This document shows positions 22,474 to 35,000 of a stretch of DNA of 64,000 bases, piece after piece. The notes beneath the pieces were generated by a model. That model saw nothing but the letters and a program-made list of their open reading frames with translations. It was not told the origin of the DNA and did no database searches. How positions within the stretch are numbered: position 1 is the stretch's first letter; each line of letters begins with the position of its first letter. Source of the stretch: Gordius sp. MW1 (Eukaryota; Nematomorpha; Gordioida; Gordea; Gordiidae); assembly GCA_964036665.1 (NCBI GenBank), contig OZ038532.1, forward strand, positions 2,294,001-2,358,000, read 5' to 3'. A program made the position numbers and the translations under genes.

Positions 22474-22625
22474 CGTGGGCATAGTCAGCATTGAATTAGA
22501 GGCGGGGGGCAATAATGATTTAGGGAGGGGAATGAACATTTTTTGAAATTATAGCCATAATTTTAATAAAGTTGATAATATATTGGATTTAGAGGGGGGC
22601 ACCAGCCTTCCCCCCCGCAACGCCT
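22474..22625. mobile_element. M2 MITE, eroded copy
   Basis: Left end GTGGGCATAGTCAGCATTG, the usual core (AATTATAGCCATAATTTTAA) and G/C runs. The right terminus is degraded. Confidence 0.65.
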
Positions 22626-24825
22626 TAAATATAATATGTTCAAGATGTTTAAATTAATTGCATACATAAATTTAATTATAAAAGGGCACTACATTTTCAT
22701 TATTAAAAGTTAATTTGAATGATAAATATTATGAGAGAATTGTATATTCCGGATGTCGTATTTTGGCTCGCCCCCTTTTCATTTAATTAATAATTTGGGT
22801 CAACTCTCTAATTTCCGTTTACACCTTTACTAAGGTTTTTTAATTTGATAACCAAACAACGACATATTTTCCCAAAAAATTAAATAAGGGGAGTCATAGG
22901 CTAGAAGTGTCTATGGGCTATACATTACATATCTTCATATATATTTTTCTTGATTTGTGCCCCGTCAAATTCATGCTTCAAATGTATTAATAAAGGTGCA
23001 TCCCAGGCTTAATTATTTCTTAAAAAAATCTATGCAGGGAAAAAATCAGATGGAAAATATAAATTTTCGGGGGGGGGGGCTAAAAGCTTCCTATTTACTT
23101 TTTCTTTTTCCACTAATAACTTTTCACCTGTCAATCTATCAGATCCCAATCAAATAATTGCCAAAAAATTTTCGGGAACGGTAAGGCTGGGCCTGTTCTT
23201 TGCAATATATTAGAAGGGCGACCTAGGGCTTTTAAATTTATTTTGACGGTCCCGGGAAATTATGCTCTAAATCACTGTGTCATAATTTCAATAAAAATTA
23301 TAATAATCATATGGCTATTGAGAGCTGGCCTATATTTGCTTGTTTATTCTTTCGAGCATTCAATATAGTGTGATTTTATGTGCTAAGAATGAAATTATTG
23401 AAAGAAGCCTTGACTTTGTCGGGGGAAAGCTGCCCTTCCCCATTTAATTTTTTGTTATATATTTAATGAATTTGTGATTGAAAATTTAAAAAACCGTTTA
23501 TCCTCTCACCCTATTTTGAACCTTTCCCCCTCTCCTCTTCCAATTAAATCCTGCTTTAGCTATGTAAAGAAAAGTAAAGTTTAATTAACAACACAGGTCA
23601 GATTTATTATAAAGTTTCTGCCCGAACCAGACCCGGATTTTTTAGCTAAATTGCCAGTCCGGGCCCGTCCGAACCCTTCTAGATGTTCGCCCGGCACATC
23701 CCTAATCATTAGAGCTGCCCAAACTGTCCAGCTCATTTCCTGTAGTATCCGAAAATATTGCAAAACATATTTTCAGCTACTTTTTTTAAAGAAATGCCTT
23801 TGTAATGCACTCTTTACAAAACTTTTTGTTCATATGTTTAAAAAATAAAAATCCCAAGCAAAATACTTGTATAAAGTAAAAATACAACTTAAAAGGTAAA
23901 TAGCGCTTGAGGCATATGGCTTTATAAATGGAGACCATTAATAAAACTCAATTTCTCATTTATTGGATTGAACATTTCTGAGTATATTAAAGAGCGCTTC
24001 TGAATCTATAAAAACCTTTGATATATTAGCAGTCCTAATATTGTTTTTTGAAAGGTTTACTAATATTGCACCTTATAAGTCCAGCAAAATGCATATATGT
24101 ACTTATTTTGAGACCTTTATAAAGGTCATTGGTCTAAACAAACCTTTAGCTGTAGTGTTAAAAAATATGGCATACTAGCTGTGCCCGGCCAAGCGTTGCT
24201 TTGGCTTAGTCCTTAATTAACTAAATGGGTCAATCGTTTATGATATAAAAAAATATAGGAAAAGGCATACTTATTCATAATTAATAGATTTGTAATAGTT
24301 TAAAATACTTATAAGGTATTTGTTAATTTTATATATTGAAAAGTGCGGTGTTAACGATAATATGCATAGTTGGGTAACAAAAATTTATTAACCACTGCAC
24401 TGGTGTATAAAAGTTAGTTATAATGTTCTACAATGTAAAGTACAGCGTTTATATTAGTGTAATGTCATAGCCTAAAATCTATAGTATCGAAATGAAGAGA
24501 TATTAAAAGATCTCCTTTAAATTTGGTTAAATGAAGGCTTTTATAATATTTGGTTGGAATGAGAAATAATTAGAAAATATACAAATTTCCGCGAGTATAA
24601 TGGAAGCGAAATATTTATGAATGAGAAAAAAAAATCAGAAAGATAGTTATATCGTTATACCTAGTAAAACATTGATCAGATGAAGGTGTTATAGGTGAGG
24701 TATGATTATTAATAAAAACCAGTATAAAGATGATGACTTAAATAGTATAAAGAAAAAAAATTGATATAATAAGTAGACCTGCAAGTGTAGTTAAAGTTTA
24801 AAATGGGACTTATGGTATATTTATA

Positions 24826-24985
24826 AGGGTAGCCAGCATTGGAATTAGAGGGGGGCAATAATGATTTAGGCAGAAGCAAAATGATAATTTTTTGAAATGT
24901 TAACCATAATTTTAATAAATTTAAAAAAAATTGATTTGGATGGGAGGCAGCCACCCCTCCCTGCCTCCCTCTGGCTACGCCCATG
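24826..24985. mobile_element. M2 MITE inside the Helitron
   Basis: Left end AGGGTAGCCAGCATTGG, right end CTGGCTACGCCCATG, standard core. It lies within Helitron 24175-27191 and is therefore younger than it. Confidence 0.75.
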
Positions 24986-25249
24986 GGTATATTAATATTT
25001 TAATTGTACATATATGATTTTAACTTTACCTGAGAGATGTTAAGATATGCCCGACCAGTCGTGCCAGATTTGGGCCTGGCTTCTGACGGCCGAAAGAAAA
25101 CTATGCTTAAATATACCTAAATATAAGTTTGAATAAGAATAAAACTGTGAGATTGATATGGTAGGTGGGGAAGAAACATATTAGTATTAGTAGATAGGCT
25201 AAAATGAAGATATATATAGCTATACCTGTTATGGAGTTATAAAATTTAA

Positions 25250-26290
25250 AAATGCACATGTCCAGTCAAAATCGTGGCTTCTTCAACGTTGCACATCAAG
25301 CGTTTAACAGCGAGACATAAACCATTGCAAAATTTTGGCTGACTGAAATTGCACATCGCGATACTTGGTACGCCAATTTTCGAATGCAGAATGTGAGGTG
25401 GCATCCCTGCCAGATCACTTGAATTGAAAAATTCGATTGCATAATTTGCGTCATCAATAACAACAGCAGTGTCAACCGACTTGTAAGTAATTGGATTGCC
25501 TTAAATATTAGACAGAATGAGATTGTTAAGCTCGTGGACGTCATTATTCTTGGGGGCGAGAGTAGCCCGTTGGCGGAGCCAAAGTCGATCATGATAATGG
25601 GCGTTAATATTTGGAAACACTTTATCAACCAAGCAGTTTAGATGGAACATAATTGCAAATGTTGGTAGGAAAAGAAATCCGTCCTGAGCATATATCAACG
25701 TGCACGGTTCCCTTCCCAATTTCTAGCAATTAATGGGAGAATATCTCACATGCAGGATGATTTTAAAATACTACACGCATATTAGTAGTTAGATTTAATG
25801 TTTTGACATAAGGCAACAAAATAGAATATTTTAGGCAAGCACTAATTTCGTCCGCAGGGGTGGATCGTAAGAGAACCGGTAAAGTTTGCCTGAAATCTCC
25901 TGCAAGCAATAACCTTGCGTTACTAATAGGTTTGATGGTTCTTTGTAAATCTTGCGATTACCGATTAGAACTTAGAGCGGTTTTTCATAAGCCATTGTGC
26001 ATTCATCCCAAACCATAAGTTTGCACTTCTGTAATAATATACCCATTCCATATGTTCTAGAAATGTTGCACATTAGAGTTTCACAGTAATAATTAATAAA
26101 CGTTTAAAGGCAATTTTTAGGAGCAGTTTTTCTACCGGGTAATTCTGTGACAGCCCTTCCGGAAGACGCTAGAACCACGGCTATATTAATTTGGGAACGA
26201 ATAGTTGCCAGAGCAAAGTCAGTAGGAAAGTTTTACCAGTTCCTCCTCAAGCATCTAAGAAGAAGACTTCTCCTTAACCTTTATTGCAAG
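25250..26290 (-). pseudogene. Helitron Pif1-type helicase, degenerate
   Basis: Minus-strand pieces match the C-terminal helicase of Helitron RepHel in the right order. They are a Walker A region (GGTGKTFLLTLL, ~26240), a Walker B region (KLMVWDECTMAYEK, ~26030), LLLAGDFRQTLPV (~25900), WLRQRATLAPKNNDV (~25560), then SSDLAGMPPHILHSK and KFCNGLCLAVKRLM (~25420-25310). Several frame changes and in-frame stops separate them, so no functional helicase is made. The final motifs (INKSQGQ region) are missing, which suggests a 3' deletion. Confidence 0.88.
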
Positions 26291-26335
26291 CAAAATTTTA
26301 TTGTAAAGGACGGCGAAAACGTTTTAAGTTCAATT

Positions 26336-26430
26336 AGGATGGGGGGGGGCAAAATAAATTTTTTTTGAATTTTTAAGGGTTTTTGTATTGAAATCTTTTT
26401 TTTGTCATTTAAGAGGGGGGGGGCATAAAC
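26336..26430. mobile_element. M2-like MITE fragment
   Basis: A G run followed by GCAAAATAAATTTTTTTTGAA and, 60 bp on, AAGAGGGGGGGGCATAAA. This is the interior layout of M2 without recognisable termini. Confidence 0.4.
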
Positions 26431-27769
26431 CCAAGGGCTATCTACCTAGACTATTGCGTTCCGCAGTTGAATGGTTGCCACGCTACTACCATCCTCTGTT
26501 GATCTTATTTTTTATAAAGGATACCCATCACTGCCCGTAATGTAACTAATGTAGAGCAGACGTTCCGATTCAATTTTAGCTCACATATTACATTGATGGA
26601 ATAATTGGCGGCATTTTAAATATGATTTTCTTCGTGCTCTAGAAGCATCATTCTGTATGAATAATCATATATCTGCATTTCAAGTTTGTTGGTTAACCAT
26701 TGTCTGCATTTATCAACTTATCGTTAAAGTAATCTTTTTGTACTTTTAATATTAATAACCGAAATTCATAAAAATAGCTAAAAAGCACGAAACGTGAAAA
26801 TGTTTCTAAAAGCGCGCGTTATATTTATTTAAGTAAATGATTATGTTTTATCGAGAATATTTATTTGTTAAGCTTTATATATTATAAAATAAAGGGAGTA
26901 GTTGAGTAAAAAATTGAGACACAAATGACAAAGCAATCGTGCAAAAAAGTTTAAGGTAATTAGTAGCACCATAACGATAAATAAGTATAAAACACGTAGT
27001 ATAAATAATCCGCTAGATGGCGGTATAGACTCCCAAAAAAACAGGATTCCCGCTGACAGGTTGATAAAAAGTATCTATAAACCATCTACAATGTTAGGGC
27101 AATAATCTGGCCAAATTTGGTGGCAATCGGTTGATAACTCTAAAAGTTATTAGCGTTCGAAAAAAGGGACTTAGATTTTTATATATATAGATATAACAAA
27201 TTTATTTAATTCTTTCAAAAAACCCAAAAACTTTCATATTATAAATGTGGGGAACGCTTTATAGTCGCACCTAGTAGAACGCTATTTACAGTAGTGAATA
27301 AATGGAGCTGGTTATACAATGAGCTTTAATTATGCCATTTTCCAATGTCTCATTATTGATTTAGTGTCGTTTTCAAGAGTTACATAGAAATTCCAGTACT
27401 CATTGAACATGCATGGATGGAATTGCTCTGCCGATGAACCAACCAAGATAAGTAGAATTTTCAAATAGAGTAATGAATAAAAATAATATAGGAATTTAGT
27501 GCAAACGTTTAGATTATACGCACATTTCCTATTTGTCGATGATAGAAAATTAATACAAATTTTGAGGACTGAATCCGGAGGTCATTAGGAAATAATTACA
27601 ATCTTCATAGGAGCAGATGTATCCTTAACGGTTAGATGGAAATTGTGGGGAATCAAAGGGTAGTGTAGGCAGTGACAAAACGTGGGTTGAATGCGGTACC
27701 TAGTGTATAACAACATTACATATCTAGCGACAACGTGCATGACATGGTGAGATAATATGTGAGGTACTG

Positions 27770-27925
27770 TTAGAAACCTGCACAGGCAGCCTGAACCCCG
27801 ACCGGGCCCGGGCCTTAGAATTACCGGGCCAGGCTCGGGCCTTAAATATTAGATGCTTTAATAACCTGGAGCTGGGTCTATTTTATAAATAATAAGCCCG
27901 GCCGGGCCCGGCATAAATAGAAAGC
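27770..27925. repeat. GC-rich CCGGGCCCGG patch (unit 1; twin at 33815-33950)
   Basis: Strikingly GC-rich islands in AT-rich DNA made of CCGGGCCCGGGCC-like words, with related words at 23620-23705 and 32950-33030 (CCCGGACTGG, GGGATGTGCCGGGC). GGGATGTGCCGGGC resembles the terminus of certain hAT MITEs, but I could not pair two ends. Confidence 0.4.
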
Positions 27926-28379
27926 TTAAAAACAATATATCAAATTATGAAATTTATTGAAAAAAAGAATTTTGTTGAACACTTTTCGCGCTATTTTTTA
28001 TTTACCACTAATTTTGTGTTGAACGGATCATAAACCTATTTCTCATAGCTGAAAGGAATCAATAGGAATTATACACGGATGCAGGTCTCAAGGTATTGTC
28101 GAGGTAAATGCTGGAATACGTAAAGTTGCATTTATTTAGAAATCTACTGAGTTTCAGAACTTAGTTTTGCCAGTTGTGTACCAAGTTAAGGTTCCTGTAA
28201 TGAAAAAAAAATTTAAACCAGATTTGTAAGGACGTTTGTGATAACTTGGATGTTTTAAATTAGAGCTGTTGAGTAACCTAGAACTATTAGTTTCTTTTTC
28301 GCAATTAATGTAATTTTTCCTATATCTGTTTGTCACACTTAGTGGTTAGTTTCTTCAAGTAGTGATTCCTGGACTTACA

Positions 28380-29600
28380 TCAGCTTCGATTTAGCTCGTA
28401 CCTTTTCAAGTCCATATCAATTTTAAGTTTTCATCTCAGCTTAGGCCTCCCTCTCTTCGTTTAACTTCGACTTGCACCTTCTTTATTTGTTTTGCCAGGT
28501 GATTTTCCCCCCCCATCTCTCCAAATGGCCATACCATCTCAATCTTCTTACAACCAACTTTCTCTGAATCGGAACTATATTTAGTTTATCTTTTATGTCT
28601 TGATTCATTTATGGTCCTTTTTACTTATTCTCAAGATGCATCTTAACATTTGCTCCATTGTAGCAAAGCGTTGCTCTTCTTTTGCCTTTATTTCCCACGT
28701 TTTCTCTCCATACAATAACGGTGTTATGTAATCTTCGTTCAATTTGAGTGGTATGTGTTTGTCCTATAGTACACCACTCAGCTCTCAGAAATTTAGCCAG
28801 TCTGCGCTTATTTTTGCCTCGCTTTGCACCCCCCCCCCCATCACATTGTACCCTAGAACCAAGATATTTGAATTCCGTCCTACTCCTTAAACACCAGTCA
28901 TCGATAGGCGTGTTTCTTTGTATTCATTTCCCAACTCTAGGCATTCATATTCAGTTTTATCTCGATTGACCCTAAGGCCTTTGCTTTCAATTCAATCCAT
29001 CCACACTTTTACCAGCTCTGCTAAATCCACATTTGAGCCTGCTCAGCACTCTATCATTTGCAAGAAGAATTGCCAAAGAAGATTTGCGTCTCAGGTCCTT
29101 AGCTATCGAACCCATTATTGTTATGAAGAGCAATAGACTATGCCGATCCTTGATGCACACGGTCATTTATGAATTTGTACCTCTGGACTATCGTACTTTG
29201 GTTTTCGCGTTTCTATACATATCCTTTATTAATATAAAAAAAGCGTCGGGTACAACATTGGAACTCAGGCTATCCCATATCAACTGCCTTGGCACTTTAT
29301 TGAAAGCTTTCTCAAGATCGACAAGACACATATGAAGATACTAGTCGCCTGAGACCATATATTGCATCTGAAGTTGACATCCATGCATGAACCCAAATTG
29401 TCATTCATTTATTAAGATTATTTATCGAAGTCTAGCTTCTATTACCTTTTTCCACACCTTCATTATGTGACTCGTTAACTTTATGCCCCGATAGTTATTG
29501 CACTCTTTTACAACTCCTTTATATAGATTTGTATAACATAGCTTTCCCTCCACTCATCAGGTATCATTTGCAACTATTTTGTTAAACATTTTTGAATTCC
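28380..29600 (-). pseudogene. RTE-like LINE reverse transcriptase fragment, unit 1
   Basis: Minus-strand pieces follow LINE order. ECNNYRGIKLTSHIM comes first (~29505), then the palm (DLEKAFNKVPRQLIWD, ~29300) and the thumb/connection (EFKYLGSRVQCDGG, ~28870; LLYGEKTWE, ~28710). The 3' region follows (RRLRWYGHLERW, ~28540; GRPKLRWK, ~28440). They are separated by many frameshifts and stops. The YADD catalytic motif is not recognisable. It was duplicated along with the surrounding segment. Confidence 0.8.
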
Positions 29601-29788
29601 TCTCCCCTTTATATATCAATCAAAATTATTAAATTAAAATTTTATCGGTTAATTTGCAAGTTAGTGGCGTGACAGCAAATATTTCAAAACTTGACGTATA
29701 GGGAAAAAATTTAAAGAATATATTCGTGTTCACCGTGAAAACTCTACCAGAATCCGCAAACAGTTTGCCGGTTGATTTTATAAGTCTA

Positions 29789-31311
29789 CTAGCTGTGCCC
29801 GGCCAAGCGTTGCTTTGGCTCAGTCCTTAAGTGGTTAATTAAGTATAAGCTATTAATAATACTTATCTAAAATGGGGTCATATATGAAATAATTTATAAT
29901 GTGAAAGGTCCGAATGATTTTATGAGCCCACTATTTTTAGTATATATTTATATAATAAGACAAACCAAATGCAAATTCTGTTTAAGTCATCAAATTCGAT
30001 TAAAATTCAATGTTTTTGAAAAAATTGCTTATTAATGCTGTTACTTATTATACAATAATACCATTATTTTATTTTTCTAGTTAGCTGATTTATTTGAATA
30101 CATTTTTCTTTAATATAATAAAATAATTAATTGAAGGATGGATAATTATTAAAAATATGCTTCTATGATCGACCACGTGATATTAATGACAAAAACTGCA
30201 TAATTTAAATTTTATTTATTTAATTTAAATAGTCTGTTAAACCCCAATAATTTACTGTAACATTTTTATTATACTTTTAAATATCTAATTCGAGAAAACT
30301 TCAGCTTTGTATGTATGACGTCATTATTGTATATGCTGCTAAAAATGAAACTGGACGGGAAATGTCAGATATTTTTAAAACAAAAAGGTATTTAGAAATC
30401 TGAAAAAGCTATTTTACCCCTGGCCTATCTGGGCATCTACGGCTAAATTTTCGCTCGAATCGGATCTAAAGTTTCAGAATTTAGCCCTTTTTTAAAACCA
30501 AAAGGCCGAGAAATGTCCGATATTTTTAAAACTAAAAGGAATTTTAGCAATCTGAAAAAGCTATTTTACACCTGGCCGCCCTGAGAACCTACGGGTAAAG
30601 TTTCGCGCGAATCGGGCCGGTAGTTTCAGAATTTATTCTCATTTAATAAAAATTAATGATAGATAAATAATGACATTTATATATAAATGGCAGTTACTCA
30701 GAATAATCAACGTTGGACTATTTTATATTACATTTAAATTATATATACTTTCATCTTTCTCATTTAAAATATCTCATTTAATGATAATGAGAAAAATTCA
30801 TCTTCTTCACCTATATATTTTCTCAAATAATCTATAATTTTATTTATTTCAGGTTAATTCATAAATTTTATGTTGTCATTGTTAAGAAAAGATGACGTTT
30901 AAGAAATTTAATTCATAAATTTTATGTTGTCTTGTCACCGTTAAGAAAAGATGACGTTTAAGAAATTTAATTCATAAATTTTATATTGTCACCGTTAAGA
31001 AAAGATTACGTTTTACAAACTACTATAAGTGATACACTTTTACTACAGAACTGTCTGTATATTCAAATTTTCAACGAACGCGAGGAGGTGCGTTTGATTA
31101 ACATTTTATTGAACGTCAAAAGGCATAAAACCCAATATCTCGAAAACTAAAAGGAATTTTAGGATTCTGAAAAAGCTATTTTACCCCTGGCCGCCCTGGG
31201 AACCTAGGGGTAAATTTTCGCGCGAATCGGACCGGTAGTTTCAGAATTTAGCCCTTACATACATATATATATTCATACATATATACATACACTTTACTTT
31301 ATATATATAGA
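29789..31311 (-). mobile_element. Non-autonomous Helitron in unit 1, empty site preserved in unit 2
   Basis: 1523 bp. On the minus strand it starts TCTATATATATAAAGTAAAG and ends GGGCACAGCTAG after the CCAAGC/GCTTTGG hairpin; the last ~37 bp are almost the same as in the Helitron at 24175. Host flanks AGTCTA + TTATTAG equal the uninterrupted AGTCTATTATTAG at 35794 of unit 2. No coding capacity. It carries internal tandem blocks. Confidence 0.93.
30356..31255. repeat. Tandem blocks inside Helitron 29789-31311
   Basis: Three copies (near 30356-30490, 30510-30640 and 31130-31255) of a ~130-bp unit with TCTGAAAAAGCTATTTTACC and CGAATCGGACCGGTAGTTTC. Between them, 30854-31015 holds three copies of a 55-60-bp unit with TTCATAAATTTTATGTTGTC and GTTAAGAAAAGATGACGTTT. 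Confidence 0.8.
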
Positions 31312-31892
31312 TTATTAGTTGACCAGTGTATTTTAGATCTTTCCTCTTATATATAAATCATGATATGGTGACTCTCCATAAATACTAAACCGTTGTTTTA
31401 CTTGGCTAATGATCTAAATAAATAATCTTTAATGATGTCAACCTTTAAAAGAGCCTAAAGTTAGGGGTATTATAAAAGGTACAAATACTTTTTAAAAATA
31501 ATTAGATTTTCCGATACATATAATACAAAACTTGGTCCCGACAATTTTACATCCGGGTTTTAAAACAAATTGGATTTGATTTTAGATTACCGGGGATACT
31601 TTTATCTTATCAATTATATTCAAAAATAATAATTATAAAACATTAACATTTTAACCATATGACTATTTAGTCATAAGGTATAAGTAAAAATTTCCTCTGG
31701 AAAAAACAAAAACTATTGTAAGATTTAAAATATATTCTTAATATCAGCTGAGTTTTGCTTACAACATAAAGTGTGCCCTAAGTTTGGAAACCCATATAAT
31801 CCTTTGATAACATTAATGTTATTAAATATTTTTATAATTTTTAGAAGCTCTACAATGATGAAAAATAGTTTGGGCTCAAAAGATTTTATAAA

Positions 31893-31976
31893 TTAAATTG
31901 TATAAGTGCTGAAAATCGCCTAAATAATTTTTTTTTATTTAAGGCCCAGAGATTTTCACTTAAGCGTTTTTGTATA
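31893..31976. repeat. Tigger/pogo-like right terminus relic (twin at 36430-36515)
   Basis: TAAGTGCTGAAAATCGCCTA, then TTTAAGGCCCAGAGATTTTC, then CACTTAAGCG. This closely follows the right end of the element 49347-51751 (51670-51751). Its partner end is not found. Confidence 0.55.
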
Positions 31977-32033
31977 TTATACCATTAAATAGAGTAAATG
32001 AAAATCTGTTATAAAAATATAAAATTATTCAAA

Positions 32034-35000
32034 TAATTATAAAAGAGCACTACAGTTTACATTGTTAAAAGTTAATTTGAATGATAAATAGTATGAGAGC
32101 ATTGTATATTCCGGATGTCGTATTTTGGCTCGCCCCCTTTTCATTTAATTAATAATTTGGGTCAACTCGCTAATTTCCGTTTACACCTTTACTAAGGTTT
32201 TTTAATTTGATAACCAAACAACGACATATTTTCCCAAAAAATTAAATAAGGGGAGTCATAGGCTAGAAGTGTCTATGGGCTATACATTACATACCTTCAT
32301 GTATATTTTTCTTGATTTGTGCCCCGTCAAATTAATGCTTCAAATGTATTAATAAAGGTGCATCCCAGGCTTAAATATTTCTTAAAAAAATCTATGCAGG
32401 GAAAAAATCAGATGGAAAATATAAATTTTCGGGGGGGGGGGGCTAAAAGCTTCCTATTTACTTTTTCTTTTTCCACTAATAACTTTTCACCTGTCAATCT
32501 ATCAGATCCCAATCAAATAATTGCCAAAAAATTTTCGGGAATGGTAAGGCTGGGCCTGTTCTTTGCAATATATTAGCAGGGCGACCTCGGGCTTTTAAAT
32601 TTATTTTGACGGTCTCGGGAAATTATGCTGTAAATGACTACATCATAATTTAGGGCTATTGAGAGCTGGCCTATAATTGCTTGTTTATTCTTTCGCGCAT
32701 TCAATATAGAGTGATTTTATGTGCTAAGAAATTATTGAAAGAAGCCTTGACTTTGACTGGGGAAAGCTGCCCTTCCCCATTTAATTTTTTTGTTATATAT
32801 TTAATGAATTTGTGATTGAAGTTTTAACGTTTATCCTCTCACCCTATTTTGAACCTTCCCCCCTCTCCTCTTCCAATTAAATCCTGCTTTAGCTATGTAA
32901 AGAAAAGTAAAGCTTAATTAACAACACAGGTCAGATTTATTATAAAGTTTCTGCCCGAACCAGACCCGGATTTTTTCGCTAAATTGCCAGTCCGGGCCCG
33001 TCCGAACCCTTCTAATGTTCGCCCGGGACATCCCTAATCATTAGAGCTGCCCAAACAGTCCAGCTCATTTCCTGTGGTATCCGATAATATTGCAAAACAT
33101 ATTTTAAGCTACTATTGTTTTTTTAAAGGTTTACTAATATTGCACCTAATAAGTCCAGCAAAATGCATATATGTACTTATTTTGAGACCTTTGTAAGGGT
33201 CATTGGACTAAACAAACCTTTAGCTGTAGTGTTAAATTAAATATGGCATTTATAACAAATTTATTTAATTCTTTTATAAAAACCCAAAAAGTTTCATATT
33301 ATAAATGTGGGAAACAATTTATAATCGCACCTAGTAGAACGCTATTTACAGTGAGCTTTATAAATGCCATTTTACAATGTCTCATTATTGATTTAGTGTC
33401 GTTTTCAAGAGTTACATAGAAATTCCAGTACTCATTGAACATGCATGGGGAATAGCTCTGCCGATGAACCAACCAAGATAATTAGAATTTTTAAATAGAG
33501 TAATGAATAAGAATAATATAGGAATTTAGTGCAAACGTTTAGAATATACGCACATTTCCTATTTGTCGAAGATAGAAAATTAATACAAATTTTAAGGACT
33601 GAATCCGGAGGTCATTAGGAAATATTTAAAATCTTCATAGGAGCAGATGTATCCTTAACGGTTAGATGGAAATTGTGGGGAATCAAAGGGTAGTAGTAGG
33701 CAGTGACAAAATCGTGGGTTCAATTCGCGGTACCTAGTGTATAACAACATTACTTATCTAGCGACAACGTGCATGACATGGTGAGATAATATGTGAGGTA
33801 CTGTTAGAAACCTGCACAGGCAGCCTGAACCTCGGCCGGACCCGGTCCTTAGAATTACCGGGCCAGGCTCGGGCCTTAAATATTAGATGCTTTAATAACC
33901 TCGAGCTGGGTCTATTTTATAAATAATAAGCCCGGCCGGGCCCGGCATAAATAGAAAACCTAAAAACAATATATCAAATTATAAAATTTATTGAAAAAAA
34001 AAATTTTGTTGAACATCCTTTTCTCGCTATTTTTTATTTACCACTAATTTTGTGTTGAACGGATCATAAACCTATTTCTCATAGCTGAAAGGAATCGATA
34101 GGAATTATACACGCATGCAGGTCTCTAGGTATTGTCGAGGGAAATGCTGGAATACGTTAAGTTGCATTTATTTAGAAATCTACTTAGTTTCAAAACTTAG
34201 TTTTGCCGGTTGTGTACCAAGTTAAGGTTCCTGTAATGAGAAAAAAATTTAAACCAGATTTGTAACGACGTTTGTGATAACTTGGATGTTTTAAATTAAA
34301 GCTGTTGATTAACCTAGAACTATTAGTTTCTTTTTCGCAATTAATGTAATTTTTTCCCATAGCTGTTTGTCACACTTAGTGATTAATTTCTTCAAGTAGT
34401 CATTCCTGCACTTTCATCAGCTTCGATTTAGCTCGTACCTTCTCAAGTCCATATCAATTTTAGGTTTTCACAGCTTAGGCCTCCCTCTCTTCGTTTACCT
34501 TCGACTTGCACCTTCTTGATATGTTTTGCCAGGTGATTTTCCCCCCATCTCTCCAAATGGCCATACCATCTCAATCTTCTTACAACCAACTTTCTCTGAA
34601 TCGAAACTATATTTAGTTTATCTTTTATGTTTTGATTTCTTTATGGTCCTTTTTACTTATTCTCAAAATGTATCTTAACATTTGCTCTTCTTTTGCCTTT
34701 ATTTCCCACGTTTTCTCTCCATACAATAACGGTGTTAGGTAATCTCCTTTCAATTTGAGTGGTATGTGTTTGTCCCATAGTACACCACTCAGCTCTCAGA
34801 AATTTAGCCAGTCTGCGCTTATTTTTGCCTCGCTTTGCACCCCCCCCCCATCACATTGTACCCTAGAACCAAGATATTTGAATTCCGTCCTACTCCTTAA
34901 ACACCAGTCATCGATAGGCGTGTTTCTTTGTATTCATTTCCCAACTCTAAGCATTCATATTCAGTTTTATCTCGGTTGACCCTAAGAACTTTGCTTTTAA

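Larger units (their letters stand above)
24175..27191 (-). mobile_element. Helitron (decayed, with helicase remnant)
   Basis: On the minus strand it starts TCTATATATATAAAAATC (27191 downward). It ends in a hairpin made from CCAAGC/GCTTTGG, then GGGCACAGCTAG (24175), with flanking A and T. Removing it leaves GGCATA+TATAAC, and the paralogous unit 2 has GGCATTTATAAC uninterrupted, which proves both ends. It carries helicase remains (25250-26290) and has itself received M2 MITEs. No Rep (HUH) nuclease is recognisable. Confidence 0.93.
22673..32033. repeat. Segmental tandem duplication, unit 1 (with two Helitrons)
   Basis: The segment repeats almost base for base as 32034-36569. Shared landmarks, in order, are the block around ATTGTATATTCCGGATGTCG, the G run near 23065, CCGGGCCCG patches, the antisense LINE fragment and a Tigger-like terminus near 31940-31975. 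Unit 1 is 9.36 kb because it contains Helitrons 24175-27191 and 29789-31311. Without them it is about 4.8 kb against 4.5 kb for unit 2. Most of the remaining difference is about 270 bp (23780-24050) missing from unit 2 between TTTTTAAAG-like repeats. No gene is seen in either unit. Confidence 0.93.

Noticed and set aside
22957-23157. Open frame of 66 residues repeated at 32319-32576
   Set aside because: Its conservation is due to the segmental duplication alone; differences between copies include frame-changing length changes in the poly-G run.
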